From positions 1 to 12,135 of the forward strand of contig JACCQW010000406.1 in the NCBI GenBank assembly GCA_013813955.1: a stretch of DNA of 12,135 nucleotides, read 5' to 3'. This stretch comes from Solirubrobacterales bacterium. Its GTDB lineage: Bacteria > Actinomycetota > Thermoleophilia > Solirubrobacterales > Solirubrobacteraceae. The translations under genes and the position numbers were made by a program. The notes below the pieces were generated by a model. It was given only the letters and a program-made list of their open reading frames with translations. It was not told the origin of the DNA and did no database searches. Every line of letters begins with the position of its first letter. Position 1 is the stretch's first letter. Below, in pieces: positions 1-8,579 of the stretch.

Positions 1-773
1 GCGCAGCCGCAGCCGGCCGACGACGCGCACGGGGAGTCCCGCGAGCCGGCCAAGGACGACGAGGGCGAGGGCGAGCACGGCGGCGAGGCCGCGGCGCCCG
101 CCTCCGCGAGCCTGCCCGGCCTGGCGATCGCCGACGACGGGCTGCGCCTGCAGATCGACCGCCGCCGCTTCTCCGCGCGGCGGACCGAGCGCTTCGAGTT
201 CCGCGTCCTCGGCAAGGACGGCCGTCCGGTCCGCGCCTTCGAGGAGGAGCAGGGCCGCCGGATGCACCTCATCGTCGTGCGCCGCGACCTGCGCCACTTC
301 CAGCACCTTCACCCGCGCCAGGCCGGCGACGGCACCTGGTCGATCGACCTGCGGCTGCCGGTCGGCGGCAGCTACCGGGCGTTCGCGGACTTCCAGGTCG
401 CGGGCGAGAAGCACACCCTCGGCCAGGACCTGTCCGCCGACGGCCCGTTTCAGGCCCGCGAGCTGCCGCCCGCCGCCGACAGCGCCGAGGTCGACGGCTA
501 CCAGGTCAGCCTGACCGGAGGCTCCTCCGGCGACCTCGACTTCACGGTCCGCCGCGACGGCAGGGTCGTCGACGACCTCGAGCCCTACCTGGGCGCCAGG
601 GGGCACCTCGTCGCGCTGCGCGAGGGCGACCTCGCCTACCTGCACACCCATCCGGAGGACGGGACGCTGAGCTTCGGCGCCGAGTACCCGAGCACCGGGC
701 GCTACCGCCTGTTCCTGCAGTTCAAGCACGAGGGCGCCGTGCACACCGCCGCCTTCACCCAGGAGGCGACCCG

Positions 774-777
<4 letters not shown>
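1..777 (+). CDS. Partial secreted/periplasmic protein, two duplicated HxHP domains, copA-coupled
   Basis: The frame is open from the first base, so the gene begins upstream of the window; 258 residues are visible. The ATG at 262 is internal and not the likely start. After an acidic, His-containing stretch (residues 1-36) come two related beta-rich domains of about 85 residues. Domain 1 (about 46-135) has MHLIVV at 88-93 and HLHP at 102-105. Domain 2 (about 160-250) has GHLVAL at 201-206 and HTHP at 215-218. Each motif is followed by a G-x-Y-R-x-F strand, which looks like an internal duplication. The paired His residues suggest surface metal binding. The stop overlaps the copA start (ATGA, 774-777), implying translational coupling and a copper-related role. 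I do not recognise a named family with certainty; proteins like this are often just called secreted or hypothetical beside copper ATPases. The function is inferred from context. Confidence 0.8.
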
Positions 778-3071
<2,294 letters not shown>

Positions 3072-3099
3072 CGAGTCCCCGGATGGGTGGGGTCACTCG
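3072..3099. terminator. Candidate bidirectional hairpin between convergent genes
   Basis: Immediately after the copA stop, CGAGTCCCC (3072-3080) pairs with GGGG-TC-ACTCG (3089-3099). This gives nine base pairs with a two-base bulge and an eight-base loop. It lies in the 42-base gap between copA and the convergent lipoprotein gene, so it could end transcription from both sides. There is no T-run on either side, so it is not a textbook intrinsic terminator. Confidence 0.4.
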
Positions 3100-3113
3100 A
3101 GGGCGCCCGCCCG

Positions 3114-3998
3114 TCACGGCGTGGCCCGGACCTGCCAGGTCCGGCCACCGTCCGCCGAGCGCTTCACCGTGCCGTCGTGCAGGGCCGCGTAGAGCTCGTC
3201 ACCGCTCGCCATGAAGGCGGCGGGCTGGCCGCCGACCGATCCCACGCTGCGGAAGCTGCGCCCGCGGTCGGTGCTGAGCTGGACGCCGCCGGCGCCGTCG
3301 AGGAGGTACAGACGCTCTGCCCCCGGCCACGCGAGCAGCCCGATGAGCGCCGGCGCAAGCGGTTTCCAGGTCCTGCCCTCGTCGGAGGAGGACCGCAGCC
3401 CCGCGGCGGTCGCCGCGACGATCCGCGCGCCATCGGTGGGGTCGATGGCCAGCGCCAGCATCGCGGCCGGCGGGGTGCGCTGCGTCCAGCGGCGGCCGCC
3501 GTCGCGGCTGACCATGAGCCGCGCCTGCGTGCCGTCGAAGCCGTAGACCTGCTCGCCCCGCGACTCGAGAACGTGGAAGTCCGCCTCGCCGCGCAGCGAC
3601 ACCGGCTCGAAGCTGCGCCCGCCATCCCGCGACCGGATCAGGCCGAGGTTCGGGGGCGACGAGGTGTCCCGCGGATCCGGGTGGCCCGAGCCGATGAAGC
3701 GGTCGGGACCGAGGATCGAGAAGCCCATGACGTCCTGGCGGCTGTCGCCGTAGGCCCGGGCTCGCGTCTCGCTCTTCCCCGCGCGGAACAGGCCGGTGTG
3801 GGTGGCGATGATCAGCGCGTCGTCGCGGGGGTTGATGCCGAGGCCGTGAACGTGTTCCAGCCCGGCGGCGGCTGGCCGCTCGTTCCCCGGGTCCGGGGAG
3901 CCGATCGTGGCATCGTCCCCGCCGCACGCGGCGAACAGGACGGCCGCCGTGAGCACGGTCGGGCACGTGAGCGCAAGCTTGCGAAAGGAGGGGGTCAT
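3114..3998 (-). CDS. BNR-repeat (sialidase/Ycf48-like fold) lipoprotein, F510_1955-type family
   Basis: This 294-residue exported protein has a basic N-terminus, a hydrophobic segment and a lipobox-like FAAC with C25 as the probable lipidated Cys. The -3 residue is Phe, slightly unusual. The mature part begins with a conserved HVHGLGINP segment (49-57) and ATHTGLFR (65-72). It then carries five Asp-box/BNR motifs of the form S-x-D-x-G-R-[ST/R]-[FW], at about 123-130, 164-171, 204-211, 242-249 and 281-288. A beta-propeller is expected. This pattern matches the proteins RefSeq calls F510_1955 family glycosylhydrolase; despite that name no hydrolase activity is established, and the usual sialidase catalytic residues are not evident. 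The start is supported by AAGGA at 4007-4011, eight bases upstream. It lies downstream of the small Met-rich gene on the same strand and converges on copA. A role in copper or envelope stress is inferred from neighbourhood only. Confidence 0.85.
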   Translation of the reverse strand: MTPSFRKLALTCPTVLTAAVLFAACGGDDATIGSPDPGNERPAAAGLEHVHGLGINPRDDALIIATHTGLFRAGKSETRARAYGDSRQDVMGFSILGPDRFIGSGHPDPRDTSSPPNLGLIRSRDGGRSFEPVSLRGEADFHVLESRGEQVYGFDGTQARLMVSRDGGRRWTQRTPPAAMLALAIDPTDGARIVAATAAGLRSSSDEGRTWKPLAPALIGLLAWPGAERLYLLDGAGGVQLSTDRGRSFRSVGSVGGQPAAFMASGDELYAALHDGTVKRSADGGRTWQVRATP

Positions 3999-4035
3999 CG
4001 GTCGCGTCCTTGCCGGTCGTCGCGGCTACATGGTT

Positions 4036-4078
4036 GATTCCAAATAGACGTCATCCACGACCACGGAATTTTGGAATC
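4036..4078. repeat. Inverted repeat GATTCCAAA / TTTGGAATC in an AT-rich gap
   Basis: GATTCCAAA at 4036-4044 is perfectly complementary to TTTGGAATC at 4070-4078, with 25 bases between. It fills most of the 87-base gap between the small Met-rich gene (stop at 4086) and the lipoprotein gene (start 3998). It is conspicuously AT-rich for this DNA. It could be an attenuating hairpin or a two-half-site operator for the lipoprotein gene. The long loop argues against a simple intrinsic terminator. Confidence 0.5.
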
Positions 4079-4085
4079 GATCAAT

Positions 4086-4226
4086 CTAGTCCCTCGGGGT
4101 CCGGTCAGGCGGGGGCTCGGTATCGCGGCGCTTGGAACCGAACATGCCCTTGCCCATGAACAGCATCATCAGGCCCATGCCGACCGGGCAGGCCAGCACG
4201 GCTGCGGCGACCAGAACACCCTCCAT
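4086..4226 (-). CDS. 46-residue Met-rich single-pass membrane protein
   Basis: This short gene reads ATG at 4226 to TAG at 4086. A strong Shine-Dalgarno AAGGAGG (4238-4232) lies five bases before the ATG, the best ribosome site in the window. The protein begins MEGVLVAAAVLACPVGMGLM and continues through MLFMGKGMF to a charged, Pro-rich tail ending TPRD. Residues 4-24 form one membrane helix and the Lys/Arg residues (26, 32-34) follow it, so the C-terminus is probably cytoplasmic. Six of 46 residues are Met (1, 17, 20, 21, 24, 28), and C13-P14 sits inside the helix. A Cys-Pro plus clustered Met in a membrane helix is plausible soft-metal ligand chemistry, like the CPC and Met sites of copper transporters. 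Its own promoter carries a BlaI-type operator 34 bases upstream of the ATG. No named family is recognised; function is unknown and a copper role is inferred. Confidence 0.85.
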   Translation of the reverse strand: MEGVLVAAAVLACPVGMGLMMLFMGKGMFGSKRRDTEPPPDRTPRD

Positions 4227-4258
4227 CACGGCCTCCTTCGACGGGAACAAAGAACGTA

Positions 4259-4278
4259 ATACTACGCTACGTCGTAGA
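4259..4278 (-). promoter_or_regulatory. BlaI-type operator overlapping the -10 of the small Met-rich gene
   Basis: On the + strand, TACTACG-CTA-CGTCGTA (4260-4276) is a 17-bp pseudo-palindrome in which six of seven half-site positions pair. Read toward the small gene, TCTACGACGTAGCGTAGTAT (4278 to 4259) ends in a TAGTAT -10-like box. It matches the copCD promoter element in 16 of 20 positions without gaps. A nested perfect palindrome CTACG-T-CGTAG (4267-4277) adds a further half-site. Binding by the neighbouring BlaI is inferred. Confidence 0.7.
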
Positions 4279-4342
4279 CGCCGGTCTCAGGGGACGCCGT
4301 GTCGCACCGCGGATGTGCGGCAGCGCGACAGTCGTGCTCACG

Positions 4343-5266
4343 TCAGGAGGCGAGCGCGCGCTTCACGGTGAGGACAAGCGCGACGCCCGCCACGAACGGC
4401 AGCACCGCCATCGCCAACGCGCACAGCTGCATGACCAGGACCGCCATGCTGAGCCCGCCGGCCGGCGCCGCGCTCGCCGCCGCTGCGCCGAGCACCGCGA
4501 TCCCTGAGAGGGTCGCCGCGCCGGCCAGCAGGAGCGATGCGGAGAGCTGCCAGCGCATGGGCTCGCCCAGCAGGTGGTCGACGCGCTCGGGCGCGATTCC
4601 CACGGCCCCCGCCGGTGCGCGCCCTTCGAAGGTCAACATCGCCGAGGCCAGCGGCCCGTGCCCTCCCAGGCGGTGCACGGCCGCGTCGTCCGCGGCCATC
4701 TCCGCAAGCGCGCAGTAGCGCTCCGCCGCGTGGCGCATGATCGGCAGAAAGAACAGCGAGTCACGCAGGACGTGGGCCACGAACACGCGAAGCGGATCGC
4801 GGCGCGCGGCGTGATGGGCCTCGTGGGCGAGCACGGCGTGCAGCTCGCGGGCGTCGAGCGCGGCGATGGCGCCCGTCGACACGTAGATCCGCGCGCGTAG
4901 CACTCCCGCGCAGAACGCCTGCGGTCGAGGGTCTGAAACGACGGCGACGTTCGCATCGCATGCCGTGCGATGCTCGACGATCTCCAAACGCGAGCGCAGT
5001 CGCCGCTGGCAGCGCAGCTGCATCGTCGCCGATCGCATCCCGCAGAGAACCGAGGCGAGGCCCAGGCTGCCCACGGCGCTGATCAGCAGGCCGGGCGCCG
5101 AGAACGCGAGCACGTACTGCCCACACGCCGCCGCCAGCTCGGCCATGGATGGAGATGCCGGATCGACAGCGAGGGAGACCGTGGCGAGCGCCGCGACGAG
5201 CGTGAGCCCGGCGAGGACCCCCAGCCCCAGCGTGAGGCGATAGAGGCGGCGCGCGCTAGCCATCAC
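4343..5266 (-). CDS. M56 (BlaR1-like) membrane metalloprotease, short form
   Basis: This 307-residue integral membrane protein has two N-terminal helices (about 9-34 and 53-75) and a cytoplasmic-side zinc metalloprotease core. HEAHH at 148-152 is the HExxH motif, and the glutamate of AEMAADDAA (E189, with D193) is the likely third ligand. Two C-terminal helices follow (about 242-268 and 273-300). This matches the peptidase M56 domain of BlaR1/MecR1, which cleaves BlaI-type repressors. It ends after the membrane domain, however, and lacks the roughly 250-residue extracellular penicillin-sensing domain, so beta-lactam sensing by the usual route is not possible. The start is GTG at 5266 or, equally well, ATG at 5263; both overlap the end of the repressor gene, giving a coupled regulator-sensor pair. 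The context with copCD suggests copper or an envelope signal as input (inference). Confidence 0.9.
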   Translation of the reverse strand: MMASARRLYRLTLGLGVLAGLTLVAALATVSLAVDPASPSMAELAAACGQYVLAFSAPGLLISAVGSLGLASVLCGMRSATMQLRCQRRLRSRLEIVEHRTACDANVAVVSDPRPQAFCAGVLRARIYVSTGAIAALDARELHAVLAHEAHHAARRDPLRVFVAHVLRDSLFFLPIMRHAAERYCALAEMAADDAAVHRLGGHGPLASAMLTFEGRAPAGAVGIAPERVDHLLGEPMRWQLSASLLLAGAATLSGIAVLGAAAASAAPAGGLSMAVLVMQLCALAMAVLPFVAGVALVLTVKRALAS

Positions 5267-5648
5267 GTGCCATCCGCCGCAGCTGCTCGCGGCGCTCGGG
5301 GTCCAGACTCTGGACCTGGCGCGCGAAGTGGACGAGCGCCGCCTCGCCGAACTCCTCCACCAGCGCCTGCACCTCCGTCTGCGCGCGGAGCTCCATGTAC
5401 TCCTCGCGGGAGTGACGCGCCGAGTAGACGTCGCTGCGCCCGTCGCGCTCGCGGTCGAGCAGCCCCTTGCCGTGCAGCCGGCTCATGATCGTCATGATCG
5501 TCGTGTACGCCAGCTGCTTGGCGGCCTTTGCGTTGACCGCGTCGAGGATCTCCCGCACGGTCGCCCGGTCGCGCAGCCAGACCTGCTCCATGACCTTGGC
5601 CTCGAGCTCGTGCAGTGCAGGCGGCGTGGGCTTGGTCATGGCGCTCAT
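5256..5648 (-). CDS. BlaI/MecI/CopY-family transcriptional repressor
   Basis: This 130-residue winged-helix repressor has its DNA-binding domain at about 11-81. The recognition region is LAYTTIMTIMSRLHGKGLLD (47-66), followed by the wing RERDGRSDVYSA. A C-terminal helical dimerisation region spans about 82-130. Aligned with S. aureus BlaI, the BlaR1-dependent cleavage bond (Asn-Phe there) falls at H107-F108 in ALVHFAR, so a protease-cleavable linker is plausible. No CopY-type C-terminal CxCxxxxCxC copper hook is present and the protein contains no Cys. It is therefore unlikely to sense Cu(I) directly and probably depends on the M56 partner it overlaps. Starts at 5648 and 5639 are both possible; AGGAG at 5670-5666 is rather far from either. 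The 17-bp palindrome at 5676-5692 lies 27 bases upstream of the ATG, as expected for autorepression. Confidence 0.93.
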   Translation of the reverse strand: MSAMTKPTPPALHELEAKVMEQVWLRDRATVREILDAVNAKAAKQLAYTTIMTIMSRLHGKGLLDRERDGRSDVYSARHSREEYMELRAQTEVQALVEEFGEAALVHFARQVQSLDPERREQLRRMARDG

Positions 5649-5673
5649 CGTAGGTCTCAGACACTCTCCTGCA

Positions 5674-5693
5674 TCTACTACGGCGCATAGTAT
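5674..5693. promoter_or_regulatory. Divergent blaI/copCD operator-promoter
   Basis: TACTACG-GCG-CATAGTA (5676-5692) is a 17-bp pseudo-palindrome with six of seven half-site pairs. It sits in the 56-base gap between the divergent repressor and copCD genes. The right end gives TAGTAT (5688-5693) as a -10-like box for copCD. The opposite strand gives TACTAT (5692-5687) as a -10-like box for the repressor gene. One bound dimer would cover both. No convincing -35 was found on either side. Its twin lies at 4259-4278. Confidence 0.7.
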
Positions 5694-5704
5694 CTTCTGG
5701 GGCT

Positions 5705-7921
5705 GTGCGATCCGCGATCCCCGCTCGCCTCGCGCCGACGCTGACCGTGGCCCTTCTGGCCCTTCTGGCCCTTCTGGCTGCGGCGCCCGCGGCGTTCGGC
5801 CACGCCGCGTTCCTCGGCTCCGACCCTCAGCCGGGCGTGCGTCTGGAGGGTTCTCCGCCGCGGATCGCGCTCACGTTCACCGAGCCGCTGAACCGCGAGC
5901 TCGCGAGAGCCGAGCTGGTACGCGTCGACGGCGGGGACGTCGCCGTGAAGACCGTGTCATCTTCGGCGCGACGCCTCGTGCTGCGTCCGGCAGCCGCCCT
6001 CGAGCGCGGTGCCTATCGCGTCGATTGGCACAGCGTCTCGACCGAGGACGGACATGCGCTGGAGGGTTCGTTCTCCTTCGGCGTCCGGACCGCCGCCGCG
6101 AGTGGCGGGCACAGCCTCGAGCAGAGCCCGCTCGCCCGCGATGGGTGGCTACGGGTCGGCGCCCGTGTGCTGCTGTACGCCGCGCTGTTGCTGTTCGCCG
6201 GCGCGCTGCTGCTGCGGGTCGTCCTCGGCGCCCGCGGCGATGACTCGTGGCTGACGGGTCGCCGGCTCGAACCCCTAGAGGGCGCGGACCTCGAGCGTGC
6301 ACAGGTCCGGGAGCGAGCGGTGACGACCGACCTGGGCGCGTTCGCGGTCGGCGCGGCGGCGCTCGCGGCGCTGGTCGAAGCGGTCGACGCCGCGCAGGGC
6401 TTCTCGCCCGCCGGGCTGAGCGACTACCTGCTGGCCAACGTCGCCGGCGTGGGACGCGTAGGGGTCGTCGGCTTCGCCCTGCTGGCGCTCGCGCTGTGGC
6501 AGCGCTCCCCGCGCATCGCGGCGGCCGCCGTCGCCTCGGCGCTCGGGGCCGTCGCCGCATCAGGTCACGCCGGCTCTGCGTCACCGCGCCTGCTGACGAT
6601 CCTCAACGATTGGGTCCACCTGCTCTCGGGCGCCGTCTGGCTCGGCGGCATCGCGCTCATCGTCCTCGTCTGGGGACCCGCCTTGCGCCGGTCCGAACGC
6701 GACCTGCGGATGATGGTCGCCCGGCGGATCCTGCCCGAGTTCGGGCGGGTCGCGCTGCCCGCGTTCCTGATCGTCAGCGCGACCGGCGTCGCGAGCCTCC
6801 TGGTGCAGCTCGGAAGCGTGGACGAGCTGTGGCGCTCGTCCTACGGGCGCGTGCTGCTGATCAAGGTCGCGCTCGTCGGACTCCTGGCCGGCGCCAGCTG
6901 GTGGCACGCGGTGCGCCTGCGTCCGCGCATGCTCGCACCGGTCACCTCGTCCGAGCAGGTGGAGCGCCGCCATTGGCGCGTCCTGCGCGCCGAGCCGATG
7001 CTCGGCGTCGCGATCGTCGCGGCGGTGGCGCTGCTCGCGACGTTCCCGCTCCCGCCGCGTCAGCTCGGCGAGGCCGACGAGGCCCTGGCCTCCCTGCCGG
7101 CGTGCGATCCCTGCCCGCTGCGGCGGCCGGCGCGCGACGAGCTCGCCGTCGCCGAGAACGCCGGGCGACTGGTCGTCGCCGGCTGGCTGCGGGGCACCGG
7201 TGAGCGCGTGACGGGCACCGTGCGCGTCCTCACCTCCAAGAACCGCCCGGCGGGTGCCCCCATCACGGTGCTGCGCGCGCGCCAGTCCTCGTGCGGACCG
7301 GGCTGCCGGCGCTTCTCCACGACCGGCGACGTGGTCCGCGTGGCCGTTCGCGACGGCGAACGTCGGCACGTGGCCGATCTGCCCGCGCGCTGGAGCCGGC
7401 ACGAGAGTGCGCGTGCGCGCGGCCTGCTGCGGCGCGCGCAGACGCGGATGCGCGGGCTGCGCAGCGTGCGCCAGACGGAGAAGGTGACCAGCGGCCCGGG
7501 CAGCTTCGCGCGGACGGACTATCGCCTGCAGGCGCCGAACCGCCTCGCCTACGTCACCGGCGGACGCACGGAGACCGTCGTCGTGGGCAGGGCGCAGTGG
7601 TTCCGGGCGCCCGGCATCACGTGGCAGCGCGGTGAGTATGCCGGCGGAGGTGCCTTTTCGACGCGCAGATGGTTCAGATGGTCGAGCTATGCCCGCGACG
7701 TCCGGCTGCTGCGCGAGTGGCGCCAGGACGGGCGGCCGCTCGCGCAGCTCGCCCTCTTCGATCCGGGCACCCCCGTGTTCCTGCGGCTGACCGTCGCCCT
7801 AGACGACCTGCGGGTGCTGCGCGAGAGGATGACCACAGGCGGGCACTTCACGAAGACCATCTACTCGCACTTCAACGAGCCTGCTCGCATCGAGCCACCG
7901 GAGGTGGGCGATGAGCGCTGA
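5705..7921 (+). CDS. copCD: CopC-CopD fusion with C-terminal Ig-like and LolA-like domains
   Basis: 738 residues, GTG start. The signal peptide (1-32) ends AFG, so H33 becomes the mature N-terminus of a CopC domain (33-126, HAAFLGSDPQPG to GSFSFGV). D115 and H117 fall at mature positions 83 and 85. With His1 these are the Cu(II)-binding residues I recall for the well-studied CopC. The CopD membrane part (about 150-450) has about eight helices, including the family segment RRILPEFGRVALPAFLIVSA. A roughly 90-residue Ig/YtkA-like domain with CDPC (467-470) and CGPGC (530-534) follows. Last comes a roughly 175-residue beta-rich region (about 560-735, with QTEKVTSGPG and TDYRLQAPNRLAYV) resembling LolA/RseB-type lipid-binding folds. 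CopC binds periplasmic copper and CopD is linked to copper passage across the membrane. The stop overlaps the next gene by 11 bases. The C-terminal fold assignment is inference. Confidence 0.92.
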   Translation: MRSAIPARLAPTLTVALLALLALLAAAPAAFGHAAFLGSDPQPGVRLEGSPPRIALTFTEPLNRELARAELVRVDGGDVAVKTVSSSARRLVLRPAAALERGAYRVDWHSVSTEDGHALEGSFSFGVRTAAASGGHSLEQSPLARDGWLRVGARVLLYAALLLFAGALLLRVVLGARGDDSWLTGRRLEPLEGADLERAQVRERAVTTDLGAFAVGAAALAALVEAVDAAQGFSPAGLSDYLLANVAGVGRVGVVGFALLALALWQRSPRIAAAAVASALGAVAASGHAGSASPRLLTILNDWVHLLSGAVWLGGIALIVLVWGPALRRSERDLRMMVARRILPEFGRVALPAFLIVSATGVASLLVQLGSVDELWRSSYGRVLLIKVALVGLLAGASWWHAVRLRPRMLAPVTSSEQVERRHWRVLRAEPMLGVAIVAAVALLATFPLPPRQLGEADEALASLPACDPCPLRRPARDELAVAENAGRLVVAGWLRGTGERVTGTVRVLTSKNRPAGAPITVLRARQSSCGPGCRRFSTTGDVVRVAVRDGERRHVADLPARWSRHESARARGLLRRAQTRMRGLRSVRQTEKVTSGPGSFARTDYRLQAPNRLAYVTGGRTETVVVGRAQWFRAPGITWQRGEYAGGGAFSTRRWFRWSSYARDVRLLREWRQDGRPLAQLALFDPGTPVFLRLTVALDDLRVLRERMTTGGHFTKTIYSHFNEPARIEPPEVGDER
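5749..5778 (+). repeat. Three 9-bp tandem units in the copCD signal peptide
   Basis: GGCCCTTCT occurs three times in a row (5749-5775), followed by a partial GGC. It encodes the repeated Ala-Leu-Leu core of the signal peptide. Slippage would change its length by three residues without a frameshift. Confidence 0.9.
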
Positions 7922-8579
7922 GTCAGCACCCGCGCGGCGCGGTCCACTGCGCTACGCCGGGCGCACGGTCGCGCTCCTGCTCGCGGCAGCACTCGTCGCG
8001 CTGCTGGCCTTCGGGCTGCTCACCACGTCGCCGGACTCCACGATCGACGACGCGCTGGCCGAGGCACGGCCAGTCCCGGCGCCCGGGTTCGAGCTCGACG
8101 TCCTGACGCGCGGCACCGTTCCGCCGAAGCTCGCCGGTCCGGTGCGCCGGGCGGCGGCCGACGGGCGCATCGACCTGCGGGAGCTGCGCGGGACGCCGGT
8201 CGTCCTGAACTTCTGGGCCTCGTGGTGCATCCCCTGCCGCGAGGAGGCACCGTTGCTGCAGCGCTCCTGGATGCGACACGGCCGTGACGGCGTGCTGTTC
8301 CTGGGCCTGAACATGCAAGATGTGCGAGATGACGCCCGCGGGTTCCTGGCCGAGTTCGAGCAGACGTTCCCCCACGTTCGCGACCCCACCAACGACGTCG
8401 CGCGCGACTGGGGCACCACGGGCATCCCGGAGACGTTCTTCATCCGGCGCGACGGCCGCGTCGTGGGCCACGTGATCGGGGTCGTCTCCGAGCCGCAGAT
8501 CGAGGAAGGCATCGCGGCGGCCAAGGCGGGACGCACCCAGGACGCCGCCCGGGGCGGCGCGCAGAGGCCGCAGCGCTGA
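7911..8579 (+). CDS. TlpA/ResA-type membrane-anchored thioredoxin
   Basis: 222 residues. An N-terminal membrane anchor (about 18-42) is followed by an extracytoplasmic thioredoxin domain. NFWASWCIPC carries the redox pair C106 and C109. TGIPETFF gives the cis-Pro at P173, next to the usual FFIRRDGRVVGHVIG strand. The AhpC/TSA-like insertion between them fits TlpA, ResA and CcmG rather than a cytosolic thioredoxin. It probably reduces extracytoplasmic disulfides, for example in cytochrome c maturation or in a copper-binding protein. A strong GGAGG (7900-7904) lies six bases before the ATG. The gene overlaps copCD by 11 bases and lgt by one, so all three are likely one transcript. A candidate local substrate is the Cys-containing Ig-like domain of CopCD (inference). 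Confidence 0.92.
   Translation: MSAESAPARRGPLRYAGRTVALLLAAALVALLAFGLLTTSPDSTIDDALAEARPVPAPGFELDVLTRGTVPPKLAGPVRRAAADGRIDLRELRGTPVVLNFWASWCIPCREEAPLLQRSWMRHGRDGVLFLGLNMQDVRDDARGFLAEFEQTFPHVRDPTNDVARDWGTTGIPETFFIRRDGRVVGHVIGVVSEPQIEEGIAAAKAGRTQDAARGGAQRPQR

Noticed and set aside
3087..4037. 316-codon + strand open frame opposite the BNR lipoprotein gene
   Set aside because: The minus strand carries a lipoprotein signal, five BNR motifs and a ribosome site; the + frame shows no recognisable domain.
5483..5500. Tandem TCATGATCG x2 inside the repressor gene
   Set aside because: It encodes the TIM-TIM part of the conserved recognition helix, so the repeat is explained by protein sequence.
4283..5660. 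GGTCTCAG shared at 4283-4290 and 5653-5660 near the two operators
   Set aside because: The orientation and distance relative to the -10 boxes differ between the sites, and an 8-mer match between two such regions is not unlikely by chance.
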